Part shown: in pieces, positions 33,680 through 42,368 of the stretch
How the letters are laid out: each line of letters opens with the position of its first letter
Position numbering within the stretch: the first letter of the stretch is position 1
Source: Mucilaginibacter dorajii
Lineage (GTDB): Bacteria; Bacteroidota; Bacteroidia; Sphingobacteriales; Sphingobacteriaceae
Assembly (NCBI RefSeq): GCF_024808255.1
Contig: NZ_JANTYS010000008.1
Coordinates: 1-64,000, forward strand
DNA: 64,000 nt
Reading direction: 5' to 3'
Position numbers and translations under genes: made by a program
The notes under the pieces: generated by a model
The model's input: the letters and a program-made list of their open reading frames with translations, nothing else
The model's database searches: none
Told to the model about the DNA's origin: nothing

Positions 33680-34294
33680 ATGGCAAGGATAAAAGTTCCA
33701 AGAAAGAGTACAGCAATCGACATGACCGCCATGTGCGACGTGGCGTTCCTGCTGCTAACTTTCTTTATATTAACTGCAAAACCAAAAACAGAAGATCCGG
33801 TACCTATTGATATACCAAAGTCTTCTATCCAGCAGCCGGTGCCTGAATCTGACTTTTTAACAATTTCTGTAGGCAAGCAAAAAGCTTTCTTTGGAACTGA
33901 AGGAACAGACATACGCAAACAAACGTTAACTCAAATGGGCGAAATTTATAAAATAACCTTCACCCCCGAAGAGCTTAACAGGTTTTCAACAATTCCATCA
34001 TTTGGTGTTCCTTTTAATCAGCTTAAGCAATTCATCGCTTTAACAGCCGATCAGCAAAAGAAATATGTTCAGCCAGGTATCCCAAGGGATTCTGTAAGCA
34101 ACGAATTGTTTAACTGGATCCGCGAGGCACGTAAAGCAACTGTTGCTTTACACAATACACAATTACGTATAGCCATCAAAGGTGATAGCAAAGAAGAGTA
34201 TCCGGTTATTAAGGATGTTATTGGAATTTTGCAAAAGCAAAAAGTTAACAAGTTTAGTTTAATAACAGATTTGGGCGCCGCGCCTAAAAAATAA
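33680..34294 (+). CDS. exbD: ExbD/TolR family protein, first copy
   Basis: Proton-channel partner of ExbB. 204 aa: a short cytoplasmic N-terminus, one membrane helix at about 20-36 (CDVAFLLLTFFILTAK) bearing the protonatable D20, then a periplasmic domain. It is longer than E. coli ExbD (141 aa), with an insert in the middle of the periplasmic part (TFTPEELNRFSTIPSF). It is six bases upstream of a second exbD. Tandem exbD genes are common in Bacteroidota and may form mixed dimers. Confidence 0.92.
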   Translation: MARIKVPRKSTAIDMTAMCDVAFLLLTFFILTAKPKTEDPVPIDIPKSSIQQPVPESDFLTISVGKQKAFFGTEGTDIRKQTLTQMGEIYKITFTPEELNRFSTIPSFGVPFNQLKQFIALTADQQKKYVQPGIPRDSVSNELFNWIREARKATVALHNTQLRIAIKGDSKEEYPVIKDVIGILQKQKVNKFSLITDLGAAPKK

Positions 34295-34300
34295 AGAATC

Positions 34301-34846
34301 ATGGCAGAATTAGATACCTCCGGGGGAGGCAAACACAAGGGCGGGAAGGTTAGAAGTAAAAAGCAATCAACCCGTGTAGATTTAACCGCGATGGTGGATC
34401 TGGCGTTTTTGCTGATCACTTTCTTTATCATGACCACTACATTGGCCAAAGCTAAAGCGATGGACCTTGCAATGCCTGATAAGGACGAAAAAACCAAAGA
34501 CCAGTTGCCAATTGCCGCTTCACGTTCATTAACCCTGTTATTAGGAAGTGATGACAAATTGGAGTGGTACCTGGGCGAACCGGGAAAATCGGCTCCAGAA
34601 GTTACCAACTATAACGCCGATGGCCTGCGCAAATTACTTGTTGAAAAAAGTAAAGAAGTGCAGGAGAAAACCGGCAAAACTATTTTTGTTGTGATAAAGC
34701 CAAGCGATAAATCAAAATACAAGAACATGGTAAGTGTATTAGATGAAATGGCTATCACCAACATACTAATGTACGGTATTGTTGATATCACACCAGCAGA
34801 AGTTGAGTTGTTGAAAAGGGAAAATCTTTACAACGACGCAAAATAA
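34301..34846 (+). CDS. exbD: ExbD/TolR family protein, second copy
   Basis: 181 aa. A Gly/Lys-rich cytoplasmic leader (residues 8-22) precedes a membrane helix at about 32-48 with D33 in TAMVDLAFLLITFFIM. The periplasmic domain ends in ITPAEVELLKREN. It retains the proton-carrying aspartate like the first copy, so both may be active. The periplasmic domains differ clearly, suggesting different partners or a heterodimer. Confidence 0.92.
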   Translation: MAELDTSGGGKHKGGKVRSKKQSTRVDLTAMVDLAFLLITFFIMTTTLAKAKAMDLAMPDKDEKTKDQLPIAASRSLTLLLGSDDKLEWYLGEPGKSAPEVTNYNADGLRKLLVEKSKEVQEKTGKTIFVVIKPSDKSKYKNMVSVLDEMAITNILMYGIVDITPAEVELLKRENLYNDAK

Positions 34847-34882
34847 TATTACTTAATGTTAATTACTATTAAAGTCTAAAAC

Positions 34883-35713
34883 ATGTTCGGATCAAAATTA
34901 GATATATTAGATCAGAAATGGATCGACGTTGTTTTTAGTAGCAGAAATAAGGCCTACGGGGCTTATGAGTTGAGAAGAGACAATCCGAAAAATACATCAA
35001 AGGCACTTATTTATGCCATCGTATTTTTTGTACTTGTTGTTTCAATGCCTACTATCATAGCCAAGATCAAGGGATTTATCCCCAAAGCTGATGACAAGGT
35101 GAAGATAACAGACGTAGTGCTGTTACCTCCGCCACCGGTGGATCAAACTAAAAAACCACCTCCGCCGCCGCCAGAACCACCAAAACCAAAAGTTGACCAG
35201 GTTCGTTTCCCGCCTCCGGTTGTAAAACCAGATAACGAGGTTAAGGAAAAAGATCCACCAACCGTAAAGGAACTTGCTGTAGCGGATCCAGGTCAGAAAG
35301 ACCAAAAGGGTGACCCTAACCAGGAAATCAGAATTGATGAGCCTGTAGGTAACTCAGATATTAAACAAGTTGTTGAAGAGGATCCTAACAAGATCTTTGC
35401 ATCAGTTGAAAACTTACCGGAGTTTCCGGGAGGTGTTGAAGCTTTTGGAAGGTACTTAGGTAAAACTATCCGTTACCCTGCCGTTGACCGTGAAAACGGT
35501 ACCCAGGGACGTGTAATCCTTACTTTCGTTGTGGAACGCGACGGATCATTAACCGACATTAAGGTTTCAAGAAGCCTTAGCCAGGGTACCGATGCCGAAG
35601 CTATCCGCGCTTTGAAATCTTCACCAAAATGGAAGCCAGGTATCCAAAACGGTAGGCCGGTACGCGTACAATACAGCGTGCCTGTAAGCTTTACCTTAGC
35701 TGGCGATAATTAA
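34883..35713 (+). CDS. tonB: energy transducer TonB
   Basis: 276 aa. A cytoplasmic start (residues 1-40, with the SSRNKAYGAYELR stretch typical of Bacteroidota TonB proteins), a membrane helix at about 41-60, a proline-rich spacer at about 75-110 (PPPPP, KPPPPPPEPPKPK), then a C-terminal TonB domain (FPGGVEAFGRYLGKTIRYP, GRVILTFVVERDGSL, SSPKWKPGIQNGRPVRVQY). It transmits energy from ExbB/ExbD to outer-membrane receptors. Confidence 0.94.
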   Translation: MFGSKLDILDQKWIDVVFSSRNKAYGAYELRRDNPKNTSKALIYAIVFFVLVVSMPTIIAKIKGFIPKADDKVKITDVVLLPPPPVDQTKKPPPPPPEPPKPKVDQVRFPPPVVKPDNEVKEKDPPTVKELAVADPGQKDQKGDPNQEIRIDEPVGNSDIKQVVEEDPNKIFASVENLPEFPGGVEAFGRYLGKTIRYPAVDRENGTQGRVILTFVVERDGSLTDIKVSRSLSQGTDAEAIRALKSSPKWKPGIQNGRPVRVQYSVPVSFTLAGDN

Positions 35714-35717
35714 GATA

Positions 35718-35960
35718 ATGCCATTTAATTTTAATAAGAAGCAAAAATCGCCCAAAAGGCGGTTTTTGCTTATTTTAGGAACTACCGCATTCATTTGCTT
35801 CATAACCTTAGGGTTGATGATCATGTTTTGGGATAGGCTGCCGCTATCATTGGAGCCGTATCAACGCAAACTTTTTGGAGGTTTTATAATTGTTTACGCA
35901 GTTTTACGTTTTTCAAGGGTGTTTAAGAAAGATCAATATGATAAGGACGATGAAGAATAG
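35718..35960 (+). CDS. small two-helix membrane protein in the tonB operon
   Basis: 80 aa, not recognised by name. A basic start (KKQKSPKRR) is followed by two hydrophobic segments at about 16-36 and 49-64, and the tail is charged (KKDQYDKDDEE). It begins 4 bases after tonB and overlaps the next gene, so it is part of the operon. A small inner-membrane accessory role is possible. Confidence 0.7.
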   Translation: MPFNFNKKQKSPKRRFLLILGTTAFICFITLGLMIMFWDRLPLSLEPYQRKLFGGFIIVYAVLRFSRVFKKDQYDKDDEE

Positions 35961-36867
35961 CATTAAACACGTTTCTTTTGTGCTGCTTTCGGCGGTTTGC
36001 CTGCAGGCTTGTACGCCAAAACCTACACCAAAGTTTTCTGGCGATACCTTTGATACCGGTAAAGCTACGTTTGTCGCCGATGAATCGTTCTCGCCTATTA
36101 TTGACCAGGTGGAGTATATTTTTAAAAGCAGGCACCCTAAAGCCGATCCAACTATTCTTTACATGGCCGAAAACAGGGCTGTAAACATGCTGTTGAATGA
36201 TAGCGTTAGGTTTGCAGTACTGTCTCGTGATTTGGACACTACCGAAAAAAATGTAATTATAAAACACCAGTTGAGCGTAAAAGTACAGCGCTTCGCTGTC
36301 GACGCGGTGGCATTGATTGTAAACCAGGCCTCTAACGATACCACCATTACCGTAAGCACCTTAAAAAAAATGCTTAACGGGCAGGGCGATTTAAACAAAA
36401 CAATTGTTTTTGATAACCCTAACTCAAGTTTGGTAAGGTATTTGAAAGAGTTTTCTGGTAATAAAGAATTTAAGCAGAAAAATATTTATGCGCTTAAATC
36501 CAATAAAGATGTTATCAAATACGTTAGTGAACATCCGGACGCTTTGGGAATAACCGGCTTTAGCTGGCTGAATGACCCGGGAAAAGATATTGCGGATGAT
36601 GTAAACAAGCTTAAAATTGTAGCCATTAAGGATGAGGCAAATAAGCAGTACCCAAATGATTACTTTAAACCTTCGCAAGAAACGCTTGTCTTAAAACAGT
36701 ATCCATTAAGCAGGGGATTATACATGGTTGACTGCTCAAGCAAAATTGGTTTGGCTATTGGCTTTGCAACATTTTTAGGAAGCGACGTAGGCCAAAGAAT
36801 AATATTAAGATCAGGTTTATTGCCCGATTCTATACCACCGAGACAGATAGTATTAAATAGTAAATAA
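35950..36867 (+). CDS. PstS-like substrate-binding lipoprotein
   Basis: Periplasmic binding protein of the PBP-like/PstS type with a lipoprotein signal: MKNSIKHVSFVLLSAVCLQAC, lipobox LQAC. About 305 aa from the ATG at 35950. An ATG at 35938 is also possible; a longer frame from 35890 has a poor leader. Both starts overlap the preceding gene. The domain shows ARDLDTTEKNVIIKHQ, VDAVALIVN, KMLNGQ and GITGFSWL, as in phosphate-binding proteins, but no pst transport genes are near. In this operon it may be a cell-envelope factor rather than a phosphate importer (inference). Confidence 0.8.
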   Translation: MKNSIKHVSFVLLSAVCLQACTPKPTPKFSGDTFDTGKATFVADESFSPIIDQVEYIFKSRHPKADPTILYMAENRAVNMLLNDSVRFAVLSRDLDTTEKNVIIKHQLSVKVQRFAVDAVALIVNQASNDTTITVSTLKKMLNGQGDLNKTIVFDNPNSSLVRYLKEFSGNKEFKQKNIYALKSNKDVIKYVSEHPDALGITGFSWLNDPGKDIADDVNKLKIVAIKDEANKQYPNDYFKPSQETLVLKQYPLSRGLYMVDCSSKIGLAIGFATFLGSDVGQRIILRSGLLPDSIPPRQIVLNSK

Positions 36868-36875
36868 ATTATAAG

Positions 36876-38579
36876 ATGAAAATAATCAGTAAAATAGCTA
36901 CGGCATCATTAGGACTGGTATTTATGGGTTCATCATCAGTTTTTGCGCAGAGTCTTGCCGACGCCAAAAAAGCTATTGACGCCGAACAATATCAAAAAGC
37001 CAAATCGATGCTCAAAAACCTTACAGTGACACAGGGCACTAAGGACGAGAATTTCTTTTACCTAGGCTGGGTATACATTAAACAGGATTACGCCGATTCG
37101 GCTAAAACCGCTTTCAACAAAGGTATTGCGGTAAACCCAAAATCGGGGTTAAACTACGCTGGTTTAGGCGCTGTTGCCCGTTTGGATAAAGACAAAGCCG
37201 GTGCTACTACCAATTTTAACCAGGCAATTGCACTTGCAGGTAAAACAGCTGCTCCATATACATATGTAGGTAAAGCATATTTATTGCCTACTTCTACAGA
37301 TGGTAAAATATCTGTTGATGATGCAAGCGCTGCTATTGCTGTTTTGCAAAAAGGTAAAGTTGTTGCCCCTAAAGATGTTGAGCTTTTAATTACTTTAGGT
37401 GATGCTTTCGCCTCACAAATAAAAAGTAACGAAGCTTACCAGGCTTACTCAGATGCTTCAACCATCGACCCTAAAAACCCTGCAGCTAAAGTAGCTACCG
37501 GTGTTTTATGGAGATATGCCAACAATTTTGAAGATTCTGAAAAACAATTCCAGGATGCATTAGCTATCGACCCTAACTACGGTCCGGCTTACCGCGAATG
37601 GGCCGAAACCGACAACCGTTGGGCTACTGCCGATCCTAAAGCAGCATCTGCAAAAATTAAACAAGCTGTTGAGGAGTACAAAAAATACCTGAGTTTAACA
37701 GATTTGTCGCCAGAATCGCAGATGCGTTATGCCGACTTCCTGATCAGCGCCGGTCAATACCAGGAATTACAGACAGTGGCTGCAGATCTTGCAAAAACAT
37801 CCAATTCAAACTTGAGAGCATATCGCTATTTAGCTTATGCTGCATATGAGAACAAAGATTACCCGGCTGCATCAACTGCGATGAATACCTGGATGACCAA
37901 GGCTGATCCTAAAAGGGTATTACCACGTGACTACTTATATCTTGGAAGGATCCAAATGGCGTCTGGACAGGATTCAGTTGGGATTAATACACTAAGAAAA
38001 GCGTTATCCCTCGATTCGACTCAAACAGATGTTTATGGTGAGATAGCTAAGTCATTATTTCGCGGTAAAAAATACGCTCAGGCGGGCGATGCCTACAAAT
38101 TGGTTACTCAGAAAGGTGGCCGCAGTGTAAAACTTACCGACTATTTCTTAGAAGGTATAAGCTACTACTACGGTTATGATGATAAAAAGCCAGGTACAGA
38201 TTCTTTATTAACAAAGGCAGATAGCGCATTTAGCTACGTAATTCAAAAAACGCCAACTGCACCTTATGCAGACGCTTATTTGTACAGAGCACGTGTTAAC
38301 GACTTAAAAGAAAAGGACAGAAATAACATTGTTGGTTATGCTAAACCTTTTTATGAGAAATACATTGAGTTAATATTGGCAAAAGGAGCTCCGGATGACA
38401 AGGGTAAAAAGAACCTTGCCGAATCTTATGTTTACTTAGGTAATTATTATCAATTTAAGGAGAAGGACGATGCTAAGGCAACCGATAGCTTTACAAAGGC
38501 AAGAGATAATGACCCTGCTAATAAACAGGTAATAGCTTTCTTTGCCCGTAAAGCAGGTGGTGCTGGTAAAAGCAAATAG
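36876..38579 (+). CDS. periplasmic tetratricopeptide-repeat protein
   Basis: 567 aa. Signal peptide 1-24 (FMGSSSVFA-Q). Many TPR-like helix pairs, e.g. NFFYLGWVYIKQDYADSAKTAFNKGIAVNP, AYQAYSDASTIDPKNPAA, FQDALAIDPNYGPAYREW, GINTLRKALSLDSTQ (stretches quoted in part). The protein should be a protein-binding scaffold in the periplasm. It follows the PstS-like gene by 8 bases and ends the exb-tonB operon; a terminator follows. An exbB-exbD-exbD-tonB-PBP-TPR arrangement suggests a shared envelope function. Confidence 0.82.
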   Translation: MKIISKIATASLGLVFMGSSSVFAQSLADAKKAIDAEQYQKAKSMLKNLTVTQGTKDENFFYLGWVYIKQDYADSAKTAFNKGIAVNPKSGLNYAGLGAVARLDKDKAGATTNFNQAIALAGKTAAPYTYVGKAYLLPTSTDGKISVDDASAAIAVLQKGKVVAPKDVELLITLGDAFASQIKSNEAYQAYSDASTIDPKNPAAKVATGVLWRYANNFEDSEKQFQDALAIDPNYGPAYREWAETDNRWATADPKAASAKIKQAVEEYKKYLSLTDLSPESQMRYADFLISAGQYQELQTVAADLAKTSNSNLRAYRYLAYAAYENKDYPAASTAMNTWMTKADPKRVLPRDYLYLGRIQMASGQDSVGINTLRKALSLDSTQTDVYGEIAKSLFRGKKYAQAGDAYKLVTQKGGRSVKLTDYFLEGISYYYGYDDKKPGTDSLLTKADSAFSYVIQKTPTAPYADAYLYRARVNDLKEKDRNNIVGYAKPFYEKYIELILAKGAPDDKGKKNLAESYVYLGNYYQFKEKDDAKATDSFTKARDNDPANKQVIAFFARKAGGAGKSK

Positions 38580-38589
38580 TTAGAAGGCA

Positions 38590-38758
38590 GAATCAAGAGA
38601 TAAGAATTAAGAGTCAAGAGAGGAAAGAGAAAAGCTTTTCTAAGTCTTGGCTCTTTTTTTATTATAAAAAAGAGCGGATTTTTAAGTGACGATGAATACA
38701 GCGTCAATAAGGTAACTTAAATAAGTTTTCCTCTTAAATCTTGACTCTTGACTCTTTC
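38590..38758. repeat. word-built inverted repeat (AAGAGTCAAG type)
   Basis: AGAATTAAGAGTCAAGAG on the left (about 38603-38620) and CTCTTAAATCTTGACTCTTG on the right (about 38731-38750) are complementary words. The terminator of the tonB operon and the nuoA promoter region lie inside the repeat. Confidence 0.55.
38609..38660 (+). terminator. terminator of the exb-tonB operon
   Basis: AAGAGTCAAG (38609-38618) pairs with CTTGGCTCTT (38646-38655) apart from one G:T, followed by further T. A second hairpin (GCTCTTTTTTT with AAAAAAGAGC, 38650-38675) follows directly. Confidence 0.6.
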
Positions 38759-38769
38759 TATTATATTTG
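38741..38769 (+). promoter_or_regulatory. promoter of the nuo operon
   Basis: TTG at 38741-38743, an 18-base spacer, TATATTTG at 38762-38769. The nuoA ATG starts four bases after the -7 box, suggesting a leaderless mRNA. The TTG at 38741 in frame with nuoA is this -33 element, not the start codon. Confidence 0.6.
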
Positions 38770-38773
38770 CAGC

Positions 38774-39142
38774 ATGGAACACAGTTTACCCATTAACTAT
38801 TTGCCCATCATATTTCAGATGCTGGTGGCAATAGGGTTTGTAGTTACTACCATGTTTGTAACACATAAAATAGGCCCTAAACGTAAAACAAAAGATAAAC
38901 TAACGCCTTTTGAATCGGGTATCGAGGTTGTTGGTAACGCCCGTACCCCAATCTCCATTAAATACTTCCTGGTTGCTATCCTGTTTGTGTTGTTTGATGT
39001 GGAAGTTATTTTCATGTACCCATGGGCTGTTAACTTCAAAGCAATGGGCGAGCAGGGCATGGTAGAAATGTTTATATTCATGGCCACCCTTTTATTAGGT
39101 TTTATCTACGTTATTAAAAAAGGCGCGTTAGACTGGGATTAA
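38774..39142 (+). CDS. nuoA: NADH-quinone oxidoreductase subunit A
   Basis: Small membrane subunit of respiratory complex I, 122 aa from the ATG at 38774. Three membrane helices (about 8-27, 57-76, 92-112). Conserved loop PFESGIEVVGNARTPISIKYFLVAILFVLFDVEVIFMYP (quoted in part: PFESGIE and LFDVEVIFMYPW) is characteristic. I reject a start at the in-frame TTG 33 bases upstream, which is the promoter -33 box. First gene of the nuo cluster. Confidence 0.94.
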   Translation: MEHSLPINYLPIIFQMLVAIGFVVTTMFVTHKIGPKRKTKDKLTPFESGIEVVGNARTPISIKYFLVAILFVLFDVEVIFMYPWAVNFKAMGEQGMVEMFIFMATLLLGFIYVIKKGALDWD

Positions 39143-39144
39143 GG

Positions 39145-39180
39145 AGCCTCACCTAAATCCTCTCCAAAGGAGAGGACTTT
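39145..39180. repeat. CTCTCC-AAA-GGAGAG repeat between nuoA and nuoB
   Basis: AGCCTCACCTAAATCCTCTC followed by CAAAGGAGAGGACTTT is the same left unit as at 15868. It begins 3 bases past the nuoA stop. Only the outer part of a right-hand partner may remain (GCTTTTTAAA). Confidence 0.7.
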
Positions 39181-39273
39181 GAATGGTTGCTTTTTAAATA
39201 GTTTAATTCTTTAGAACGATTCTAAATATTGGCTTTGCCTGCGCATAGTGTACCTTTTACATCGTTATTTACG

Positions 39274-39281
39274 TAAATTTG
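39274..39281 (+). promoter_or_regulatory. possible second nuo promoter before nuoB
   Basis: TAAATTTG matches the -7 consensus TAnnTTTG, 48 bases before the nuoB ATG. No good -33 box is visible. It could restore transcription after the repeat behind nuoA. Confidence 0.3.
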
Positions 39282-39329
39282 CGCTCGTTACCGTGTCATA
39301 ACAGGTATGTTTTCTATTAACATTATTCA

Positions 39330-39872
39330 ATGAGTGATATTCAAATAGTTAATGCCCCCTTAGGGGTTGAAGGGTCTGGTTTTTTTGCCACCTCGCTTGA
39401 TAAAGCAGTTGGTATAGCCCGTGCCAACTCATTATGGCCGTTGCCTTTTGCCACTTCATGTTGTGGTATCGAATTTATGGCAACAATGGCTTCTCACTAT
39501 GATCTTTCCCGTTTTGGTGCCGAGCGTTTAAGCTTTTCGCCACGGCAGGCCGACCTGCTGATGGTTATGGGTACCATCGCCAAAAAAATGGCGCCTGTAC
39601 TTCGCCAGGTATACCTGCAAATGGCCGAACCCCGTTGGGTTATGGCAGTTGGTGCCTGTGCATCAAGCGGTGGTATTTTTGATACCTATTCTGTTTTGCA
39701 GGGCATTGATGAGGTTATCCCGGTAGATGTTTATGTACCCGGCTGTCCGCCGCGTCCTGAAGCGATCATTGATGGTTTTATAAACATCCAGGAGTTGGTA
39801 AAAACCGAAACCTTGCGCAGAAGAAACGAGCCTAAGTACCAGGAATTATTAGCTAAATACGGAATCCAATAA
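39330..39872 (+). CDS. nuoB: NADH-quinone oxidoreductase subunit B
   Basis: Peripheral-arm subunit carrying iron-sulfur cluster N2 next to the quinone site. 180 aa. Cys motifs: [10 protein letters not shown] (paired cysteines), VGACASSGG and [10 protein letters not shown], all intact. The N-terminal 30 residues vary as in other Bacteroidota. Its stop overlaps the nuoC start by one base (AATAATGG). Confidence 0.96.
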   Translation: MSDIQIVNAPLGVEGSGFFATSLDKAVGIARANSLWPLPFATSCCGIEFMATMASHYDLSRFGAERLSFSPRQADLLMVMGTIAKKMAPVLRQVYLQMAEPRWVMAVGACASSGGIFDTYSVLQGIDEVIPVDVYVPGCPPRPEAIIDGFINIQELVKTETLRRRNEPKYQELLAKYGIQ

Positions 39873-40375
39873 TGGCCACTATACCTAACGAAGAGCTTTT
39901 AAAAAGAATCGGCGAGAAATTTGGCGAACAGGTTACCTTAGTTGGTGAGCCATACGGCTTGCTTACTGTTGAAACTACTCGTGAGCAAATTATCGACCTG
40001 TTAGCTTTTTTAAAAACCGATGCGGCTCTTCGCTTTACATTTTTAACAGATATTACCGGCATACACTACCCGGAGCAGGAAAAGCAAATTGGTGTTATTT
40101 ATCACCTGCACAGCCTTACTACCAATACACGCATTCGTGTTAAGGTATTTTTGGTTGATGGTGATGTGCACATCCCAACGGCTACCGAACTTTGGAATGG
40201 TGCCAACTGGATGGAACGCGAGACCTACGACTTTTTTGGTGTGATCTTTGACGGTCACCCGGATTTGCGCCGTATTTTAAATGTTGACGATATGACGGCT
40301 TTCCCGATGCGTAAAGAATTTCCGCTGGAAGATCCTAATCGCGTTGATAAGAAAGATTACTTTTTCGGAAGATAA
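39872..40375 (+). CDS. nuoC: NADH-quinone oxidoreductase subunit C
   Basis: 30-kDa-type subunit, 167 aa. Seen: LTDITGIHYP; HSLTTNTRIRVKVFL; the signature WMERETYDFFGVIFDGHPDLRRIL (quoted in part: ERETYDFFGV, HPDLRRIL). It helps form the quinone-module interface together with NuoD and NuoB. It is separate from nuoD, not fused as in E. coli. Confidence 0.95.
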   Translation: MATIPNEELLKRIGEKFGEQVTLVGEPYGLLTVETTREQIIDLLAFLKTDAALRFTFLTDITGIHYPEQEKQIGVIYHLHSLTTNTRIRVKVFLVDGDVHIPTATELWNGANWMERETYDFFGVIFDGHPDLRRILNVDDMTAFPMRKEFPLEDPNRVDKKDYFFGR

Positions 40376-40437
40376 CATATATGCCGTATTGGTAAAACAG
40401 TACGGCATCACTATATAAAGAAATATAATTTATACTG

Positions 40438-41649
40438 ATGCAAAACCATCCTGTATATACAGATAACGATCCGCAAAGCGAACTTTCGACCTTAAACCTC
40501 GGCCCAACCCACCCTGCAACCCATGGTGTGTTTCAAAATGTGCTGCAGTTGGATGGTGAAAGAATTGTAAGCGGCGTATCAACCATAGGGTACATTCACC
40601 GCGCGTTTGAAAAAATTGCCGAACACCGCCCGTTTTACCAGATCACTCCACTTACCGATAGGTTAAACTACTGCTCATCGCCAATCAATAACATGGGCTG
40701 GCATATGACGGTTGAAAAACTGTTGGGTATCACCACGCCAAAACGTGTTGATTACCTGCGCGTAATTGTAATGGAGCTTGCCCGTATTGCCGATCATATT
40801 GTATGTAACGGTGTATTGGGTGTAGATACCGGCGCTTTCACCGGCTTCCTGTACATGATGGAATTCCGTGAGGCCATCTACGAAATTTACGAAGAAGTTT
40901 GCGGCAGCCGCTTAACAACCAACATTGGGCGTATAGGTGGTTTTGAACGTAACTTCAATACCATCGCTTTTGCCAAACTGCGTAAGTTTTTGGTTGATTT
41001 TCCTAAAACATTAAAAGAGTTTGAATCGCTGTTTAACCGTAACCGTATTTTTGTTGACAGAACAAAAGATGTGGCCGCTGTTACTGCCGAGGATGCTTTA
41101 AGCTATAGCTGGACTGGCCCTATATTACGCGCCACTGGTGTTGATTACGATGTAAGGGCCATGAACCCATACTCATCATACGAAGATTTTGAATTTGAAG
41201 TACCCGTAGGTACCAATGGCGATGTTTACAGCCGCTTTTTGGTACGTAACGAGGAGATGTGGCAAAGTTTGCGCATTATAGAGCAGGCCTTAACAAAACT
41301 GGAAAAAGAGCCAACGGATATTTTCCATGCCGATGTTCCTGAGTTTTACCTGCCTCCGAAAGAAGAAGTTTATAATAACATGGAAGCTTTGATCTATCAC
41401 TTTAAAATTGTGATGGGCGAAATTCCAACCCCTAATACAGAGGTTTATCATTCGGTTGAAGGTGCCAATGGAGAGTTAGGTTTTTATTTGGTAAATGATG
41501 GCGGGCGTAGCCCATACCGTTTGCATTTCCGCAGGCCAAGCTTTATCAATTACCAGATGTATGCACCAATGAGCCGCGGTATGTTATTATCAGACGCGAT
41601 TATTAATATGAGTAGTTTAAACGTTATAGCCGGAGAGTTAGATGCTTAG
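40438..41649 (+). CDS. nuoD: NADH-quinone oxidoreductase subunit D
   Basis: 49-kDa-type subunit, 403 aa, forms the quinone-binding pocket with NuoB. Seen: LGPTHPATHGVF, GYIHRAFEK, DRLNYCSS and the C-terminal GGRSPYRLHFRRPSFIN and DVDR-type region (LSDAIINMSSLNVI). It ends 8 bases after nuoE begins, so the two are coupled. Confidence 0.96.
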   Translation: MQNHPVYTDNDPQSELSTLNLGPTHPATHGVFQNVLQLDGERIVSGVSTIGYIHRAFEKIAEHRPFYQITPLTDRLNYCSSPINNMGWHMTVEKLLGITTPKRVDYLRVIVMELARIADHIVCNGVLGVDTGAFTGFLYMMEFREAIYEIYEEVCGSRLTTNIGRIGGFERNFNTIAFAKLRKFLVDFPKTLKEFESLFNRNRIFVDRTKDVAAVTAEDALSYSWTGPILRATGVDYDVRAMNPYSSYEDFEFEVPVGTNGDVYSRFLVRNEEMWQSLRIIEQALTKLEKEPTDIFHADVPEFYLPPKEEVYNNMEALIYHFKIVMGEIPTPNTEVYHSVEGANGELGFYLVNDGGRSPYRLHFRRPSFINYQMYAPMSRGMLLSDAIINMSSLNVIAGELDA

Positions 41650-42166
41650 AGTTGAAGATGCTCAGGTTTCGGTAGAGTTTAGTCCGGAACTGCTGAATAA
41701 GATGGCCGATACGGTTACCCGCTATCCAGAGGGTAAACAAAAATCGGCGTTGTTGCCTATCCTGCACTATGTACAGGCCGAGTTTGGCTGGGTTAGCCCC
41801 AATGCGATGGACCAGGTTGCAGCATTTTTAAAGATACAACCGATAGAGGTTTATGAAGTAGCTACATTTTATACCATGTACCTGCTGCGCCCAAGCGGTA
41901 AATATGTTTTAGAGGTTTGCCGTACGGGTCCTTGTGGGGTTGTTGGTGCCGATAAAATAATGGATCATATTGAAAAAACTTTAGGCGTACCCGAAGGTAC
42001 GGTTACCCCCGACGGCTTATTTAGCTGGAGAGGTGTTGAATGCCTTGCCGCCTGCGGTTTTGGCCCGGTTTTACAAATTGGCCCCGAATATACTTTTTAC
42101 GAAAACTTAACCGAAGCGTCAGTTGATAAACTGATTGGCGATTTAAGAAAAGGGATTAAAGAGTAA
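41642..42166 (+). CDS. nuoE: NADH-quinone oxidoreductase subunit E
   Basis: 24-kDa-type subunit, 174 aa, with the 2Fe-2S cluster N1a. Cysteines in CRTGPCGVVGA and ECLAACGFGPV. A helical N-terminal part (LLPILHYVQAEFGWVS) precedes the thioredoxin-like domain. It overlaps nuoD by 8 bases. After it the operon is broken by 202 bases of repeats before nuoF. Confidence 0.95.
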   Translation: MLRVEDAQVSVEFSPELLNKMADTVTRYPEGKQKSALLPILHYVQAEFGWVSPNAMDQVAAFLKIQPIEVYEVATFYTMYLLRPSGKYVLEVCRTGPCGVVGADKIMDHIEKTLGVPEGTVTPDGLFSWRGVECLAACGFGPVLQIGPEYTFYENLTEASVDKLIGDLRKGIKE

Positions 42167-42368
42167 GGACGGAAAGATAAAGGACTGAAAGACGAAGGAT
42201 AAAGAGACAAAGAGCAAGGACTGCTTCCACCCGTCATTGCGAGGCACGAAGCAATCTCCGATAGGCAGAGAAGCTTTAGGTTTTGGCTTTTTAGAATATA
42301 GGCATTAGAGTTTAGAATTTAAAGATTAGTATTTAGAATTTACCTTTTAGAGTTTAGAAATTAAACAC
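42167..42368. repeat. repeat-filled gap between nuoE and nuoF
   Basis: Three components: GGAC(G/T)GAAAGA words (42167-42215); a half unit of the GTCATTGCGAGG family (42233-42271, with GAGGCACGAAGCAATCTCCG); and TTTAGAATTTAGAGTTTAG words (42302-42362) right up to the nuoF ATG. No gene. Confidence 0.65.

Noticed and set aside
38450..38707. 85-aa minus-strand frame after the TPR gene
   Set aside because: Overlaps the TPR gene 3' end and the terminator; Leu/Pro-rich sequence is the antisense of low-complexity repeats.
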